A DNA stretch of 64,000 nucleotides from JAUUSJ01 sp051880475 (GCA_051880475.1 JBJEOA010000061.1:25674-89673); one strand, 5' to 3'; positions 21,384 to 31,173 are shown, counted from the first letter of the stretch. The notes: generated from the letters alone by a model not told the origin. A program made the numbers and translations.

Positions 21384-21833
21384 ATGTGTGATAATTGCAG
21401 GCATGTCGGATATCATTTGCGCAAACTAGATAATCTCTTGATGCGTAATACGATGGCCAAGGCTCGCTCCATGAATTTAGATGAAGTTACAGTAATGCAT
21501 GGTTGGATTTTAGCGTATATTGATGAAAACAAAGAAAAAGAAATCTATCAAAAAGATATAGAAACTCAGTTTGGAATTAATCGCTCTACTGTGACGAATA
21601 TTGTAAAACTTATGGAAAAAAAAGAATTAATCAGGCGAGAACCTGTGCCAAGAGATGCCAGATTAAAGAAACTTGTACTTACAGAGAAGGGAATTTTAGC
21701 GAGAGAAAAAAGTCATGAAACAATCCAGGCGATAGAAAAGCAGATTGTACTTGGAATATCAGAAGAAGAATTAGATGTTTTCTTTCATCTAATCGAAAAA
21801 ATAAGAAAAAATTTAGAGCAAAAGGAGGAATAG
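21384..21833 (+). CDS. MarR-family transcriptional regulator of the ABC exporter
   Basis: 149 aa from the ATG after AAAGGAGAGAG; the longer frame upstream would read through the promoter region. The winged HTH spans about 45-110, with QKDIETQFGINRSTVTNIVK as the recognition helix and RDARLKKLVLTEKG as the wing. A cysteine pair near the N-terminus (MCDNCRH) could be redox- or metal-responsive, but this is only a possibility. It is first in an operon with two ABC half-transporters (5-bp gap to the next), and a dyad overlaps the promoter, so autorepression with drug or metabolite derepression is likely. Confidence 0.9.
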   Translation: MCDNCRHVGYHLRKLDNLLMRNTMAKARSMNLDEVTVMHGWILAYIDENKEKEIYQKDIETQFGINRSTVTNIVKLMEKKELIRREPVPRDARLKKLVLTEKGILAREKSHETIQAIEKQIVLGISEEELDVFFHLIEKIRKNLEQKEE

Positions 21834-21838
21834 ATGTA

Positions 21839-23590
21839 ATGCTAAAAACATTAGGAGCTCATATTAAGGAGTTCAAAAAAGATTCTATTTTAACTCCGAT
21901 TTTTATGATTTTAGAAGTATTATTTGAGACATTAATTCCGCTCTTGATGGCTTCTATTATCGATGATGGAGTTGAGAAGGGTAATCTTCGCCATATCTAT
22001 GTTGTGGGAATATTAATGGTTGTTATGGCCGTTCTTGGTTTGGCTGCTGGTATAGCTGGGGGGCGTTTCGGTGCAAAAGCATCCACAGGTTTTGCCAAGA
22101 ATTTGAGAAATGCCATGTTTGAAAATATTCAAAAATTTTCTTTTTCCAATTTAGATAAATTTAGCACGGCGGGACTTGTAACTCGTCTTACAACAGACGT
22201 AACAAATATTCAAAACTCATACCAGATGATTTTGCGTATGTGTTTTAGAGCACCTTCTAGTATGGTATGTGCGATGATTATGGCATTTTCGATTAATGCA
22301 AAAATCGCAAGTATATATTTAGTTGCCCTTATCATTTTAAGTTTTATTTTATTTTTTATTATTCGAAAAGCGACAAAATATTTCCAGATGGTATTTCCAA
22401 AATACGATGAATTAAATGCATCCGTACAGGAAAACGTATCTGCTATTCGAGTAGTAAAAGCGTACGTAAGAGAGGATGAGGAAACCTCTAAGTTCATTTC
22501 GGCAAGTGAAAATATTTTAAAATTATTCACAAGAGCTGAGAAGAATGTTATCGTTAATATGCCAATTATGCAGTTTACAGTTTATACTTGTATTCTTTTG
22601 ATTAGCTGGATTGGTGCAAAGATGATTGTTGTCGGAGATCTCACAACAGGAGAACTTATGAGTCTCTTGGCATATTGCATGAATATTTTAATGAGTCTTA
22701 TGATGGTAGCTATGGTTTTTGTTATGGTTACGATGAGTATTGCAAGTGCGAGACGTATTACAGAAGTTTTAAATGAGAAGAGTGATTTACAAAATCCACA
22801 AAATCCGATTTACGAAGTGCCAGATGGAAGAATTCAATTTGAAAATGTAAATTTTGCTTATTATAAAAATAACGAAGAGCCAGTATTAAAAAATATTAAT
22901 CTTGATATCAAATCAGGAGAGACAATTGGTATTCTCGGTGGAACAGGTAGTGCTAAGACAAGTTTAGTTAATCTGATTAGCCGTCTTTATGATGTAAATG
23001 ACGGTGCAGTTTCTGTCGGTGGACATAATGTAAAAGAATATGATATGGATTCTCTTCGTAATCAAGTATCTGTCGTATTACAAAATAATATTCTCTTTTC
23101 TGGAACTATTTTAGATAATTTAAGATGGGGAGATAAAAATGCGAGCGAGGAAGAATGTGCTCGTGTCTGTAAACTAGCATGTGCCGATGAATTTATTGAA
23201 AGAATGCCTGATAGGTATCATACTTATATCGAGCAGGGCGGTAATAATGTTTCTGGAGGACAAAAACAGCGTCTTTGTATTGCAAGAGCCTTATTGAAAA
23301 AACCAAAAATTTTGATTCTTGATGATAGTACAAGTGCCGTTGATACAGCGACAGACGCAAAGATTAGAAGAGCATTTGCCCAAGAGATTCCAGACACGAC
23401 AAAGATTATTATTGCACAGCGTATCTCAAGTGTACAAAATGCAGACCGAATTATCGTTATGGATGACGGAAGAATAGACGGAATTGGAACTCACAAGCAG
23501 CTTTTAGAGACAAATAAAATTTATAGAGAAGTTTATGAGTCTCAAACAAGTGGCGGCGGAGATTTTGATGAAAATGGAGGTGAGGCATAA
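21839..23590 (+). CDS. ABC exporter half-transporter, degenerate-site subunit
   Basis: 583 aa: six-helix type I exporter membrane domain (about 15-300) and NBD (about 330-575). Walker A is GGTGSAKT (367-374), the signature is VSGGQ and Walker B is LILDDSTSAVD. The residue at the catalytic Glu position is Asp496, as in the non-catalytic subunit of heterodimeric exporters (TM287, LmrC/BmrC type). It is followed by the partner with a 1-nt stop/start overlap (TAATG). Probably multidrug or lipid-linked export under MarR control; the substrate is unknown. Confidence 0.92.
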   Translation: MLKTLGAHIKEFKKDSILTPIFMILEVLFETLIPLLMASIIDDGVEKGNLRHIYVVGILMVVMAVLGLAAGIAGGRFGAKASTGFAKNLRNAMFENIQKFSFSNLDKFSTAGLVTRLTTDVTNIQNSYQMILRMCFRAPSSMVCAMIMAFSINAKIASIYLVALIILSFILFFIIRKATKYFQMVFPKYDELNASVQENVSAIRVVKAYVREDEETSKFISASENILKLFTRAEKNVIVNMPIMQFTVYTCILLISWIGAKMIVVGDLTTGELMSLLAYCMNILMSLMMVAMVFVMVTMSIASARRITEVLNEKSDLQNPQNPIYEVPDGRIQFENVNFAYYKNNEEPVLKNINLDIKSGETIGILGGTGSAKTSLVNLISRLYDVNDGAVSVGGHNVKEYDMDSLRNQVSVVLQNNILFSGTILDNLRWGDKNASEEECARVCKLACADEFIERMPDRYHTYIEQGGNNVSGGQKQRLCIARALLKKPKILILDDSTSAVDTATDAKIRRAFAQEIPDTTKIIIAQRISSVQNADRIIVMDDGRIDGIGTHKQLLETNKIYREVYESQTSGGGDFDENGGEA

Positions 23591-25500
23591 TGGCACCAAA
23601 AGGACATGGAAAGGGAATGCCTCCAGGGGGAAAAATGAAAGTGGCGGCGAATCCTGGTCAGACTTTCAAGAGATTGATGAAATATATCATGAAAAATTAT
23701 GCCATACATTTAATTTTAGTTATGGTACTTATTTTAGTCAGTGTGCTCGCCAATGTGCAGGGAACTTTATTCCAAAAAACATTGATTGACGATTATATTA
23801 CACCTTTATTAAAAAATGGGGGAACTGATTTTTCTCCTTTAGCTAGAGCAATTGCGAGAGTTGCTGGATTTTATGCTATCGGTGTTATTTCAACTTATGC
23901 ATATAATCGAATTATGGTAACAGTCACGCAGGGAATGCTTCATCAAATACGTGTAGATTTATTCTCCCATATGGAGACATTGCCAATTAAATATTTTGAT
24001 ACACATAAACATGGCGATATTATGTCTATTTATACAAATGACGTTGATACTCTTAGACAGATGGTAAGCCAGAGTTTACCTCAAGTATTTAATAGTGCTA
24101 TTACGATTATTAGTGTATTAATTAGTATGATTTCTCTTAGTATCCCACTAACTTTAGTGACATTAGTTATGGTTGCCTTAATGATGTTTACGACAAAAAA
24201 TGTAGCTGGGCAGAGTGGAAAATACTTTTTAGAGCAGCAAAAAAACTTAGGTGCTGTAAATGGTTTTATCGAGGAAATGATGAAGGGACAAAAAGTTGTT
24301 AAAGTTTTCTGTCACGAAGAGGAAAATATAGAAAAGTTTAATGAGCTAAATGAGAATCTTTATCAGAGCGCAGATAAAGCGAATACATTTGCAAACTTGC
24401 TTGGACCTGTAAATGCCCAGATGGGAAATATTAGCTATGTAGTTTGTGCCATTGTGGGAGGCGTGTTGGCGCTCGGCTTTGGCAATTTAACTATCGGTAC
24501 ACTTGCGAGCTTCTTGACATTTAATAAAAGCTTTAATATGCCAATCAATCAGGTGAGCCAGCAGTTAAACGCTGTTGTTATGGCGCTTGCAGGTGCAGAG
24601 CGTATCTTCAAGCTAATGGACGAGGAGCCTGAGGTGGATAACGGATATGTTACTTTAGTAAACGCAAAAGAAGAAAACGGTAAGTTGACAGAGACAAAAG
24701 AGAGAACTGGACGCTGGGCTTGGAAACATGTGCATCAGGCAGATAAATCTGTAGATTATGTGGAATTAAAAGGTGATGTTGTATTTGACGGTGTAGATTT
24801 TGGATATGATGATAAGAAGATTGTTCTTCATGATGTAAAATTATATGCAACACCGGGACAGAAAATCGCCTTTGTCGGTTCTACGGGAGCTGGAAAGACG
24901 ACAATTACAAACTTGATTAATCGTTTTTACGATATTCAAGATGGTAAAATTCGATATGATGGAATTAATGTCAATAAGATTAAAAAGGCAGACCTTCGCC
25001 GTTCTCTTGGAATTGTTCTGCAAGATACACATTTATTTACTGGAACAGTCCGAGAAAATATTCGTTTTGGTAAACTAGATGCGACTGACGAAGAAGTTAT
25101 TGCAGCAGCAAAATTGGCAAATGCAGATTCCTTTATTCGTCATTTATCAGATGGATATGATACCGTTCTCACAGGAGACGGTGCAAGCTTAAGCCAAGGT
25201 CAAAGACAGCTTCTCTCTATTGCGAGAGCAGCGATTGCAGACCCTCCAGTATTGATTTTGGATGAGGCGACAAGCTCCATCGATACTCGTACAGAGCGAA
25301 TTGTACAAGACGGTATGGATAAGCTGATGAAGGGAAGAACAACCTTTGTCATTGCACATCGCCTTTCCACAATTAAAAATGCAGATTGTATTATGGTATT
25401 AGAGCAGGGAAGAATTATTGAGCGAGGAAATCACGATGAGTTGATTGCACAAAAAGGTAAGTATTATCAGCTCTATACTGGAAATGCAATTAGCAGTTAG
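23590..25500 (+). CDS. ABC exporter half-transporter, catalytic-site subunit
   Basis: 636 aa: a Met/Gly/Lys-rich N-terminus, six-helix membrane domain (about 40-345) and NBD (about 395-630). Walker A is GSTGAGKT (430-437). Walker B LILDEATSSID retains catalytic Glu559, but the signature is LSQGQ rather than LSGGQ. Combined with the Asp496 partner this gives one functional and one degenerate ATP site, the pattern of asymmetric heterodimers. An insert of about 50 residues before the NBD (KEENGKLTETKERTG) is typical of this subunit type. Followed by a strong terminator. Confidence 0.93.
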   Translation: MAPKGHGKGMPPGGKMKVAANPGQTFKRLMKYIMKNYAIHLILVMVLILVSVLANVQGTLFQKTLIDDYITPLLKNGGTDFSPLARAIARVAGFYAIGVISTYAYNRIMVTVTQGMLHQIRVDLFSHMETLPIKYFDTHKHGDIMSIYTNDVDTLRQMVSQSLPQVFNSAITIISVLISMISLSIPLTLVTLVMVALMMFTTKNVAGQSGKYFLEQQKNLGAVNGFIEEMMKGQKVVKVFCHEEENIEKFNELNENLYQSADKANTFANLLGPVNAQMGNISYVVCAIVGGVLALGFGNLTIGTLASFLTFNKSFNMPINQVSQQLNAVVMALAGAERIFKLMDEEPEVDNGYVTLVNAKEENGKLTETKERTGRWAWKHVHQADKSVDYVELKGDVVFDGVDFGYDDKKIVLHDVKLYATPGQKIAFVGSTGAGKTTITNLINRFYDIQDGKIRYDGINVNKIKKADLRRSLGIVLQDTHLFTGTVRENIRFGKLDATDEEVIAAAKLANADSFIRHLSDGYDTVLTGDGASLSQGQRQLLSIARAAIADPPVLILDEATSSIDTRTERIVQDGMDKLMKGRTTFVIAHRLSTIKNADCIMVLEQGRIIERGNHDELIAQKGKYYQLYTGNAISS

Positions 25501-25527
25501 AATAAAAGATTAGAGCAAAGAAAGGGG

Positions 25528-25573
25528 CATCGCTTTAACGATTTTTAATCGTTGAAGCGATGTCTCTTTTTTT
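25528..25573 (+). terminator. Terminator of the MarR-ABC operon
   Basis: CATCGCTTTAACGATT pairs with AATCGTTGAAGCGATG (G-U tolerated), 3-nt loop, then TCTCTTTTTTT. Confidence 0.88.
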
Positions 25574-25664
25574 GTATATTTATGCCTTTTTCGTACGGAT
25601 ATTTTACGATATTTTTCTTGTATTCATAGGTTTCTCTTTTCTATACCTAATTATTGTGAATTCT

Positions 25665-25708
25665 CCATCACCTAGAGGTAGTGGGTTTTGCGCTTCATTT
25701 TATAAAAA
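25665..25708 (-). repeat. 44-bp hairpin repeat, copy 2 (inverted)
   Basis: Reverse-complement partner of 20219-20262 with 3 differences. It lies between the ABC operon terminator and the tandem repeats before the LRR protein. Confidence 0.75.
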
Positions 25709-25723
25709 ATAGATAATAATCTT

Positions 25724-25855
25724 GACTGTAGTCATTATATCATCTATAATAATTTTAGCAGTAGTCGTTAAATCATCTATAATAATTTTGGCGATAGTCA
25801 TTATATCATCTATATCAATTTCGGTGATAGTCGTTATATCATCTATATTGAGTAA
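25724..25855. repeat. Four 33-bp tandem repeats upstream of the LRR surface protein
   Basis: Four contiguous imperfect units with the shared pattern G-T-AGTC-TTA-ATCATCTATAT, ending 33 bp before the start codon. There are no spacers, so it is not CRISPR. The copies may be operators or a slippage-prone promoter element. Confidence 0.8.
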
Positions 25856-25888
25856 CAAGTAATTACTAGAAAGAAAGGAGAAAAAAAG

Positions 25889-28800
25889 ATGAGGAAAAAA
25901 TTATCAAAAGCATTGGCTATTATGTTTACCGCTGTACTTAGTGTAAGTATGACGGCAACACCAATTGCACAGGCTGCTATGACAGAAAACTCACAGATTG
26001 AAATTGAGGCATCCACAGAAATGCAGGCTGCTGAGACAACTGAGGCTGAACCAGTTGAAATGGAGGAAGCGACACAAGAACTCCAGACAACTGAAGCTGA
26101 GATAGCTGAGGCTAAACCAGTTGAAACGGAGGAAGCAACACAAGAAATCCTGACAGCTGAGAATGAACTAGTTGAAACGGAAGAAACGACTGAGGAACTC
26201 GATACATCCACAGAAATACAAACTACTGAGACTACTAAAGCAGAGGAAACGATAGAAGAAGCAACAGAAGAACTCGATGCAATTCAAGAAACCAGCTCCG
26301 AAAAAAAGATTGCAGAGGGAACTTGTGGTGAAAAACTAACTTGCTATTTAACAGATACTGGAAAATTATATATTAATGGTACAGGGGCAATGTATGATTA
26401 TGGTTGGGAAGAAACCTCGCCGTGGTTGTCAGAGTATAAACATGCTATTGAAGAAATTTATCTAAGTGATGGAATAACAAGTATAGGCAAATCTGCATTT
26501 GAAAATTGCACTAGTTTAAGCGAGATAACCATTCCAAATTCTGTAACAAGGATAGGCGATAAGGCATTTTATGATTGCTACAGTTTAAGTGAGATAACCA
26601 TTCCAGATTCTGTAACAAGTATAGGCGATAAGGCATTTTATGAGTGCGAAAGTTTAAAACAGATAACCATTCCAGATTCTATAACAAGGATAGACGATTA
26701 TACATTTTATGGTTGCGAAAGTTTAAATGAAATAACTATTCCAAATTCTGTAAAAAGTATAAAAAGATATGCATTTGCAAGTTGCTACGGTTTAAACAAG
26801 ATAATTATTCCAAATTCTGTAATAACTATAGGCGAATATGCATTTGCACATTGCAGCAATTTAAGAGAAATAACTATTTTAAACAAAAATTGTAGCATTG
26901 GAGCAATAATCGATATTGATGATGAGTATAGTTATAGACCTACTATCTATGGATATAGCAATTCTACTGCACAATCATTCGCCGAGGAATATTATCTGAC
27001 TTTTAAATCATTAGGTACACCATCAAATCCTGATATACCATCAAATCCTGAAAAAGTTGCGGAGGGAACTTGTGGAGAAAACTTAACTTGGTATTTAACA
27101 GATACTGGAAAATTATATATTAATGGTACAGGGGCAATGCATGATTATAATAGTCCTTACTGGGAAGATAATAACCTTGTACCGTGGTCAGACTATCAAA
27201 ATTATATTAAAGAAGTTTATCTAAGTGATGGAATAACAAGGATAGGCGAATGTGCATTTGAGAGTTTCAATAGGTTAAGTGAGATAACCATTCCAGATTC
27301 TGTAACAACTATAGGAGGAGAGGCATTTGCAAATTGTACTAGTTTAAGTAAAATGACCATTCCGGATTCTGTGACAAGTATAGGCGAGTATGCATTTGGA
27401 ACCTGTACTAATTTAAGAGAAATAACTATTCCAGAAGGGGTAAAAAGTATAGAAAGTAATTTATTTGCAAATTGCAGTAATTTAAGCAAGATAACTATTC
27501 CAAATTCTGTAACAAGGATAGGCGAATATGCATTTGCAAACTGTACTAGTTTAAGTGAAGTACTTCTTCCGGAAAGTGTAACCGTTATAGAAGTTGGCGC
27601 ATTTTCAGATTGTACTAGTTTAAGTAAGATAAATATTCCAGAATCTATAACAAGTATATCAGAAGGTACATTCAGAAGGTGTAAGAGTTTAAGTAATATA
27701 ACTATTCCAAAACATGTAAGATATATATTATACGGAGCATTTGGGGGTTGCAATAGTCTAAGTGAGATAACTCTTCCAGAAAGTGTGACCGTTATGGAAG
27801 CTTGTGCATTTGATGATTGCAGTAATTTAAATAAAATAACTATTTTAAATCAGAATTGTACAATTGAATCTAACCCCGACTCTGGACAAACGATTAGTAA
27901 TACAGCTACCATCTATGGATATGACAATTCTACTGCGCAATCCTATGCCAAGGAATACAATCTGGCTTTTAAATCGTTAGGTATACCATCAAATTCTGAA
28001 GAAAAGATTGCAGAGGGAACTTGTGGTGAAAACTTAAGTTGGTATCTAACAAATACTAGGAAATTATATGTTAATGGTACAGGGGCAATGCCTAATTATA
28101 ATCATAACTTTGAAGATAGTAACTTTGCACCGTGGTGGGAATATCAAAGAAATATTAAAGAAATTTATTTAAACGATGGAATAACAACTATAGGCGATTA
28201 TGCATTTACATCTTACTGCTATGTAAATAAAATATCTATTCCAAATTCTGTGACAACCATAGGAGAATCTGCATTTGAATATTGTACTAGTTTAAGTAAA
28301 ATAACCATTCCAAATTCTGTGACAACCATAGGAGAATCTGCATTTTCAGGTTGCAACAATTTAAGAGAGATAACCATTCCAAATTCTGTGACAACCATAG
28401 GAGAATCTGCATTTTCAGGTTGTAACAGTTTAAGAGAGATAACTATTCCAAATTCTGTGACAACCATAGGAGAGTATGCATTTTCAGGTTGCAACAGTTT
28501 AAGTAAAATAACGATTTTAAATAAAAACTGTAAGATTAACGGCGAAATAATTGATAATACTTCAACTACCATCTATGGCTATAGCAATTCCATTGTCGAG
28601 GCATATGCTAAAAAATATAAGATTCCTTTTAAAGCGTTAGATGCACAATCCAATACATATACCATTACTTATGATGCTAACGGCGGTAAAAATGCTCCAG
28701 CTGCTCAAACTAAGAAAAAAAATATAGCTCTTACTTTAAGTAAAACAAAACCAACAAAAACAGGTTATACTTTCCTTGGCTGGGCAACAAGTAAAACTAG

Positions 28801-30064
28801 CACAAAAGTAACTTATGCCGCGGGAGCATCTTTTAAAGAGAACAAAAATATTACCCTATACGCTGTATGGAAGGCAAATACATATAAAATTATTTTTGAT
28901 AAAAACGGTGGTACTGGAAGTATGTCAACTATGTCTTGTTCTTATAATAAGAGTTATACATTAAAGGCAAATGCTTTTAAGAAGACGGGATATACTTTCA
29001 AAGGCTGGAATACAAAAGCAGACGGAACGAGCAAATATACTTATAATAATAAAACTACTATAAAGAATTTATCTTCTATTAATGGAAAAACGATAAGATT
29101 TTACGCTCAGTGGCAGCCAATCAAGTATACGATTACTTATCAGCTAAATGGCGGTGAAAACAGCAAATCCAATCCAACTTCTTATAATATAGGGACATCC
29201 ACCATTACTCTGAAAAATCCAACGAGAAAAGGTTATACCTTCGCTGGCTGGTATACAAGCTCTACTTATAAGACAAAGGTTACAAAAATTTCCAAAGGAA
29301 GCACAGGAAATAAGGCATTGTACGCCAAATGGATTGCAAATACATACAAAATTATTTTTGATAAAAATGGCGGTACTGGAAGCATGTCAACTATGTATTG
29401 CTCTTACAATAAGAGTTATACATTAAAGGCAAATGCTTTTAAGAGAACGGGATATACTTTCAAAGGCTGGAATACAAAAGCAGACGGAACGAGCAAATAT
29501 ACTTATAATAATAAAACTACTATAAAGAATTTATCTTCTATTAATGGAAAAACGATAAGATTTTACGCTCAGTGGCAGCCAATCAAGTATACGATTACTT
29601 ATCAGCTAAATGGCGGTGAAAACAGCAAATCCAATCCAACTTCTTATAATATAGGGACATCCACCATTACTCTGAAAAATCCAACGAGAAAAGGTTATAC
29701 CTTCGCTGGCTGGTATACAAGCTCTACTTATAAGACAAAGATTACGAAAATAGCCAAAGGAAGCACAGGAAATAAGACATTGTACGCCAAATGGATTGTA
29801 AATAAATATACGATTCATTATGACGGAAATGGAGCTACAGGTGGAGAAATGTCAGATACCACTTCTTGTCAGTATGATAAGAGTTATGCATTGAAGGCAA
29901 ATGCATTTGAGAGAAACGGCTATACATTTACAGGCTGGTCCACAACAAAGGATGGAGCGGTAAAATATAAGGATCAAGTGAAGGTGAAAAACCTCTCAAC
30001 TGTGAATGGAAAAGTTATAACACTTTATGCTGTGTGGGAACAAAATGAATCCACCAATTTATAA
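25889..30064 (+). CDS. Large secreted surface protein: BspA-like LRR blocks plus InlB-type (Flg_new) repeats
   Basis: 1391 aa behind AAAGAAAGGAG. A signal peptide occupies 1-30 (KALAIMFTAVLSVSMTATPI). Residues 31-145 are a Thr/Glu-rich linker. Three similar blocks follow (about 145-370, 385-700, 705-910), each opening with EGTCGENLTWYLTDTGKLY and continuing as LRR_5 units of the SLSEITIPNSVTSIGEYAF type. Residues 915-1385 are Listeria-Bacteroides repeats (GYTFKGWNTKADGTSKY). A 462-bp stretch (28874-29335) is repeated almost exactly at 29336-29797. The C-terminus has no sortase motif or membrane anchor, so attachment is unclear. Such proteins typically bind host or microbial surfaces; this is inference. 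Confidence 0.93.
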   Translation: MRKKLSKALAIMFTAVLSVSMTATPIAQAAMTENSQIEIEASTEMQAAETTEAEPVEMEEATQELQTTEAEIAEAKPVETEEATQEILTAENELVETEETTEELDTSTEIQTTETTKAEETIEEATEELDAIQETSSEKKIAEGTCGEKLTCYLTDTGKLYINGTGAMYDYGWEETSPWLSEYKHAIEEIYLSDGITSIGKSAFENCTSLSEITIPNSVTRIGDKAFYDCYSLSEITIPDSVTSIGDKAFYECESLKQITIPDSITRIDDYTFYGCESLNEITIPNSVKSIKRYAFASCYGLNKIIIPNSVITIGEYAFAHCSNLREITILNKNCSIGAIIDIDDEYSYRPTIYGYSNSTAQSFAEEYYLTFKSLGTPSNPDIPSNPEKVAEGTCGENLTWYLTDTGKLYINGTGAMHDYNSPYWEDNNLVPWSDYQNYIKEVYLSDGITRIGECAFESFNRLSEITIPDSVTTIGGEAFANCTSLSKMTIPDSVTSIGEYAFGTCTNLREITIPEGVKSIESNLFANCSNLSKITIPNSVTRIGEYAFANCTSLSEVLLPESVTVIEVGAFSDCTSLSKINIPESITSISEGTFRRCKSLSNITIPKHVRYILYGAFGGCNSLSEITLPESVTVMEACAFDDCSNLNKITILNQNCTIESNPDSGQTISNTATIYGYDNSTAQSYAKEYNLAFKSLGIPSNSEEKIAEGTCGENLSWYLTNTRKLYVNGTGAMPNYNHNFEDSNFAPWWEYQRNIKEIYLNDGITTIGDYAFTSYCYVNKISIPNSVTTIGESAFEYCTSLSKITIPNSVTTIGESAFSGCNNLREITIPNSVTTIGESAFSGCNSLREITIPNSVTTIGEYAFSGCNSLSKITILNKNCKINGEIIDNTSTTIYGYSNSIVEAYAKKYKIPFKALDAQSNTYTITYDANGGKNAPAAQTKKKNIALTLSKTKPTKTGYTFLGWATSKTSTKVTYAAGASFKENKNITLYAVWKANTYKIIFDKNGGTGSMSTMSCSYNKSYTLKANAFKKTGYTFKGWNTKADGTSKYTYNNKTTIKNLSSINGKTIRFYAQWQPIKYTITYQLNGGENSKSNPTSYNIGTSTITLKNPTRKGYTFAGWYTSSTYKTKVTKISKGSTGNKALYAKWIANTYKIIFDKNGGTGSMSTMYCSYNKSYTLKANAFKRTGYTFKGWNTKADGTSKYTYNNKTTIKNLSSINGKTIRFYAQWQPIKYTITYQLNGGENSKSNPTSYNIGTSTITLKNPTRKGYTFAGWYTSSTYKTKITKIAKGSTGNKTLYAKWIVNKYTIHYDGNGATGGEMSDTTSCQYDKSYALKANAFERNGYTFTGWSTTKDGAVKYKDQVKVKNLSTVNGKVITLYAVWEQNESTNL
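28874..29797 (+). repeat. Near-identical 462-bp tandem duplication inside the surface-protein gene
   Basis: Two adjacent 154-codon units are nearly identical, including stretches of hundreds of bases with no difference, indicating recent duplication or gene conversion. Confidence 0.85.
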
Positions 30065-30196
30065 ATAAAATCCTTTCGTTTTTCATAGACGGAACTCCAT
30101 TTCTCTTGGGAGATGGTAGTAGTTTAGGTTTGTTTCATGAATGAAAATTAAATAAGTCGGAAATATAATTAATAGCTAGAAGAAAAAATTAGAGAC

Positions 30197-30235
30197 AAAA
30201 AAGAGACTATCATTTAATACGATAGCCTCTTTTTT
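30197..30235 (+). terminator. Terminator after the LRR surface protein
   Basis: AAAAAAGAGACTATC pairs with GATAGCCTCTTTTTT (one mismatch), 9-nt loop; A/T tracts on both sides may also serve the opposite strand. Confidence 0.8.
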
Positions 30236-30329
30236 ATTTGTCTAAAATCTTGACAAATATTACTCAATTTAGAATTATGTACGTTTTTGGATAGAATATT
30301 CGAGATATGAATGAAAAATCTAAATCGTT

Positions 30330-30974
30330 CTATCCATTGATAACTTTCTTCGCTAAATGCTCTCTAAAGAAAGTTACGAATGGTCCAGTTCCAAAAGCAG
30401 TGATAACAGTAGAGATACCGACAACACTGCCTGTCAAAAATCCGATGATAACACAGATAATATCTGTAATAACTCGTAAAACAGAAAACTTGAGTTTTCC
30501 TTTTATACCCATCTCAATCATAGGTGCAGCTGCATCATAAGGAGCAATACCAAGGTCACATTCCATATAGAAAGCGACACCAATGCAGAGTAAAATTAAA
30601 CCAATTAGTATTAGGACAATTCTGATTGGCCAGTTACCAACAAAACTTTCAGGCGTAAATCCCAACTTTTTCCACACAAGCATACAAAAATCACAAATAT
30701 ATCCAACTCCTGCCATATTGACAATTGTTCCAAGGCCAAGTCCACGGCGATAGAAAATAAGCATTGGAATAAGGAGGATGATATTTATACAAAGTTGATA
30801 CGTTCCAAACGGAAATCCAAAAAATCCGCTCACACCTAAATTCATGCAAGTAAATGGGTCTGTCCCACAATTAGAAAGTCTCATAAAAGAGATGGAAAAG
30901 GAGATTAAAAATACACCAAATACAACCCAGAAAACTTTCTTTGGAGTTAAACGTTTTAAATATTCTCTCATCAT
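30330..30974 (-). CDS. YczE/YitT-like multipass membrane protein
   Basis: 214 aa, about five to six membrane segments. The N-terminal FGVFLISFSISFMRLSNCGTD, the GxxPFTC and GTYQLCINI motifs and the late ECDLGIAPYDAAAP fit the YczE/YyaS family of integral membrane proteins, whose biochemical role is not established. It is preceded by AAAGGAAAT. Upstream lies a 146-nt structured leader candidate with its own promoter, which suggests regulation at the RNA level. Confidence 0.75.
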   Translation of the reverse strand: MMREYLKRLTPKKVFWVVFGVFLISFSISFMRLSNCGTDPFTCMNLGVSGFFGFPFGTYQLCINIILLIPMLIFYRRGLGLGTIVNMAGVGYICDFCMLVWKKLGFTPESFVGNWPIRIVLILIGLILLCIGVAFYMECDLGIAPYDAAAPMIEMGIKGKLKFSVLRVITDIICVIIGFLTGSVVGISTVITAFGTGPFVTFFREHLAKKVING

Positions 30975-31022
30975 ATTTCCTTTCCTAAACTAACATAATA
31001 ATGACTGATATTTGTTTGATTT

Positions 31023-31168
31023 TGTGAGAAGAAGCCTTGAATTACTTGGCAATAATTTAATATATAAATTCATAAAGATTGAACTTATATATTGTATGGA
31101 ATTCGCATTGCAAATCCGTATGTTTAGTTTTCTTTTTGTAATCAACGATAGGGGTGTTTCTTCTCACA
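31023..31168 (-). ncRNA. Candidate structured leader RNA upstream of the YczE-like gene
   Basis: On the minus strand the segment is closed by a perfect 11-bp stem (TGTGAGAAGAA / TTCTTCTCACA). Inside are an 8-bp hairpin GGATTTGC-AAT-GCGAATTC (two G-U) and a 14-bp hairpin AATATATAAGTTCA / TGAATTTATATATT. The predicted promoter places the RNA start right at the closing stem, about 50 nt upstream of the gene's start codon at the other end. I could not match it to a riboswitch class by its conserved motifs. Structure and function are inference from pairing. Confidence 0.5.
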
Positions 31169-31173
31169 GAATT

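Noticed and set aside
25724..25855. Repeats of about 33 bp suggesting a CRISPR array
   Set aside because: Units are contiguous without spacers, vary in sequence and have no cas genes nearby.
28240..28500. Regular 69-bp near-identical repeats
   Set aside because: They encode successive leucine-rich repeat units in frame with the surface-protein gene.
27217..28572. Minus-strand frames of 178 and 117 codons
   Set aside because: Antisense to the LRR gene; their periodicity comes from its repeats.
31023..31168. Assignment to a known riboswitch class
   Set aside because: Conserved motifs of T-box, SAM, TPP, FMN, cobalamin, lysine, glycine, purine, ZTP and yybP-ykoY were not found by eye; kept only as an unclassified structured leader.
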